Under the pieces are notes generated by a model. It ran no database searches and had not been told where the DNA came from. It saw only the letters and a list, made by a program, of their open reading frames with translations. The position numbers were made by a program, and so were the translations under genes. Below, one piece after another: positions 63,836-64,000 of a stretch of 64,000 bases of DNA; the first letter of the stretch is position 1, and every line of letters begins with the position of its first letter. This stretch comes from Ignelater luminosus (lineage: Eukaryota; Arthropoda; Insecta; Coleoptera; Elateridae): assembly GCA_011009095.1 (NCBI GenBank), contig VTPC01090934.1:1-64000 (forward strand), read 5' to 3'.

Positions 63836-64000
63836 CTTGGCTTCTTACAATGTTCTATGGAAAACAATCCTTTGTTGATTACCAACCTCAAATACTTTAT
63901 TAACTCGTTACTTTTTACATGACTCTGCCTTCGCCTTGTAAGACTGGTTCTTGTATCAAATTCTTTGTACTTATAAACTTGCTCTGTGTGCTTTTCTATG

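Overview
The window is nuclear DNA of an insect, most probably a beetle. The reasons are AT-rich sequence, GT-AG introns of only 56-70 bp in the conserved genes, a secreted insect-type alpha-amylase, an insect chitin synthase and a dense load of insect transposons. There are no bacterial operons, CRISPR arrays or complete RNA genes. I joined exons by hand from splice sites and protein continuity.

Layout of host genes. (1) 22-10525, minus: a chitin synthase with 14 coding exons, complete except for its C-terminal end beyond the left edge. (2) 32.85-33.63 kb, plus: a broken Siah/sina-like pseudogene. (3) 36937-43715, minus: a complete six-exon alpha-amylase with signal peptide, catalytic triad and chloride ligands. 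(4) 49434-55597, plus: a complete six-exon gene for a membrane-anchored insect protein of unknown function with an RDHSFGKREW motif that suggests an AttH/CrtC-like fold. (5) 61078-61593 onward, plus: the first three exons of a testis-specific-kinase-like Ser/Thr kinase that runs off the right side. Chitin synthase and amylase could both be midgut genes, but they are about 26 kb apart and nothing shows a functional link.

Mobile DNA makes up most of the rest. Elements with both ends resolved are: a DD41D mariner-like element with ~320 bp terminal inverted repeats and one nonsense codon (20445-22410); a Ginger-type integrase transposon with TGT/ACA ends and a TATA target duplication (24661-28238), carrying a mariner with perfect 28-bp inverted repeats (25125-26403) inside its transposase; two Mos1-like mariner copies sharing one deletion that removes the first catalytic Asp (31486-32763 and 54075-55351); a hAT-type MITE with an 8-bp duplication (60526-60769); and a TA-flanked MITE (48479-48882). 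Decayed material includes several LINEs, a gypsy gag, two other transposases, an LTR-like family around the 5' half of chitin synthase, and a fossil protein-primed DNA polymerase B in the big amylase intron.

The least explained structure is a composite repeat: arrays of a degenerate 9-bp unit (GGCCCGACA-like, reading Gly-Pro-X in one frame) that end in a related GC-rich hairpin tail. It occurs at 40.7-41.9, 45.7-47.6 and 62.5-63.8 kb, always in the same orientation, and in the last block alternates with an AGTGCAGTACGAAAAT-like module.
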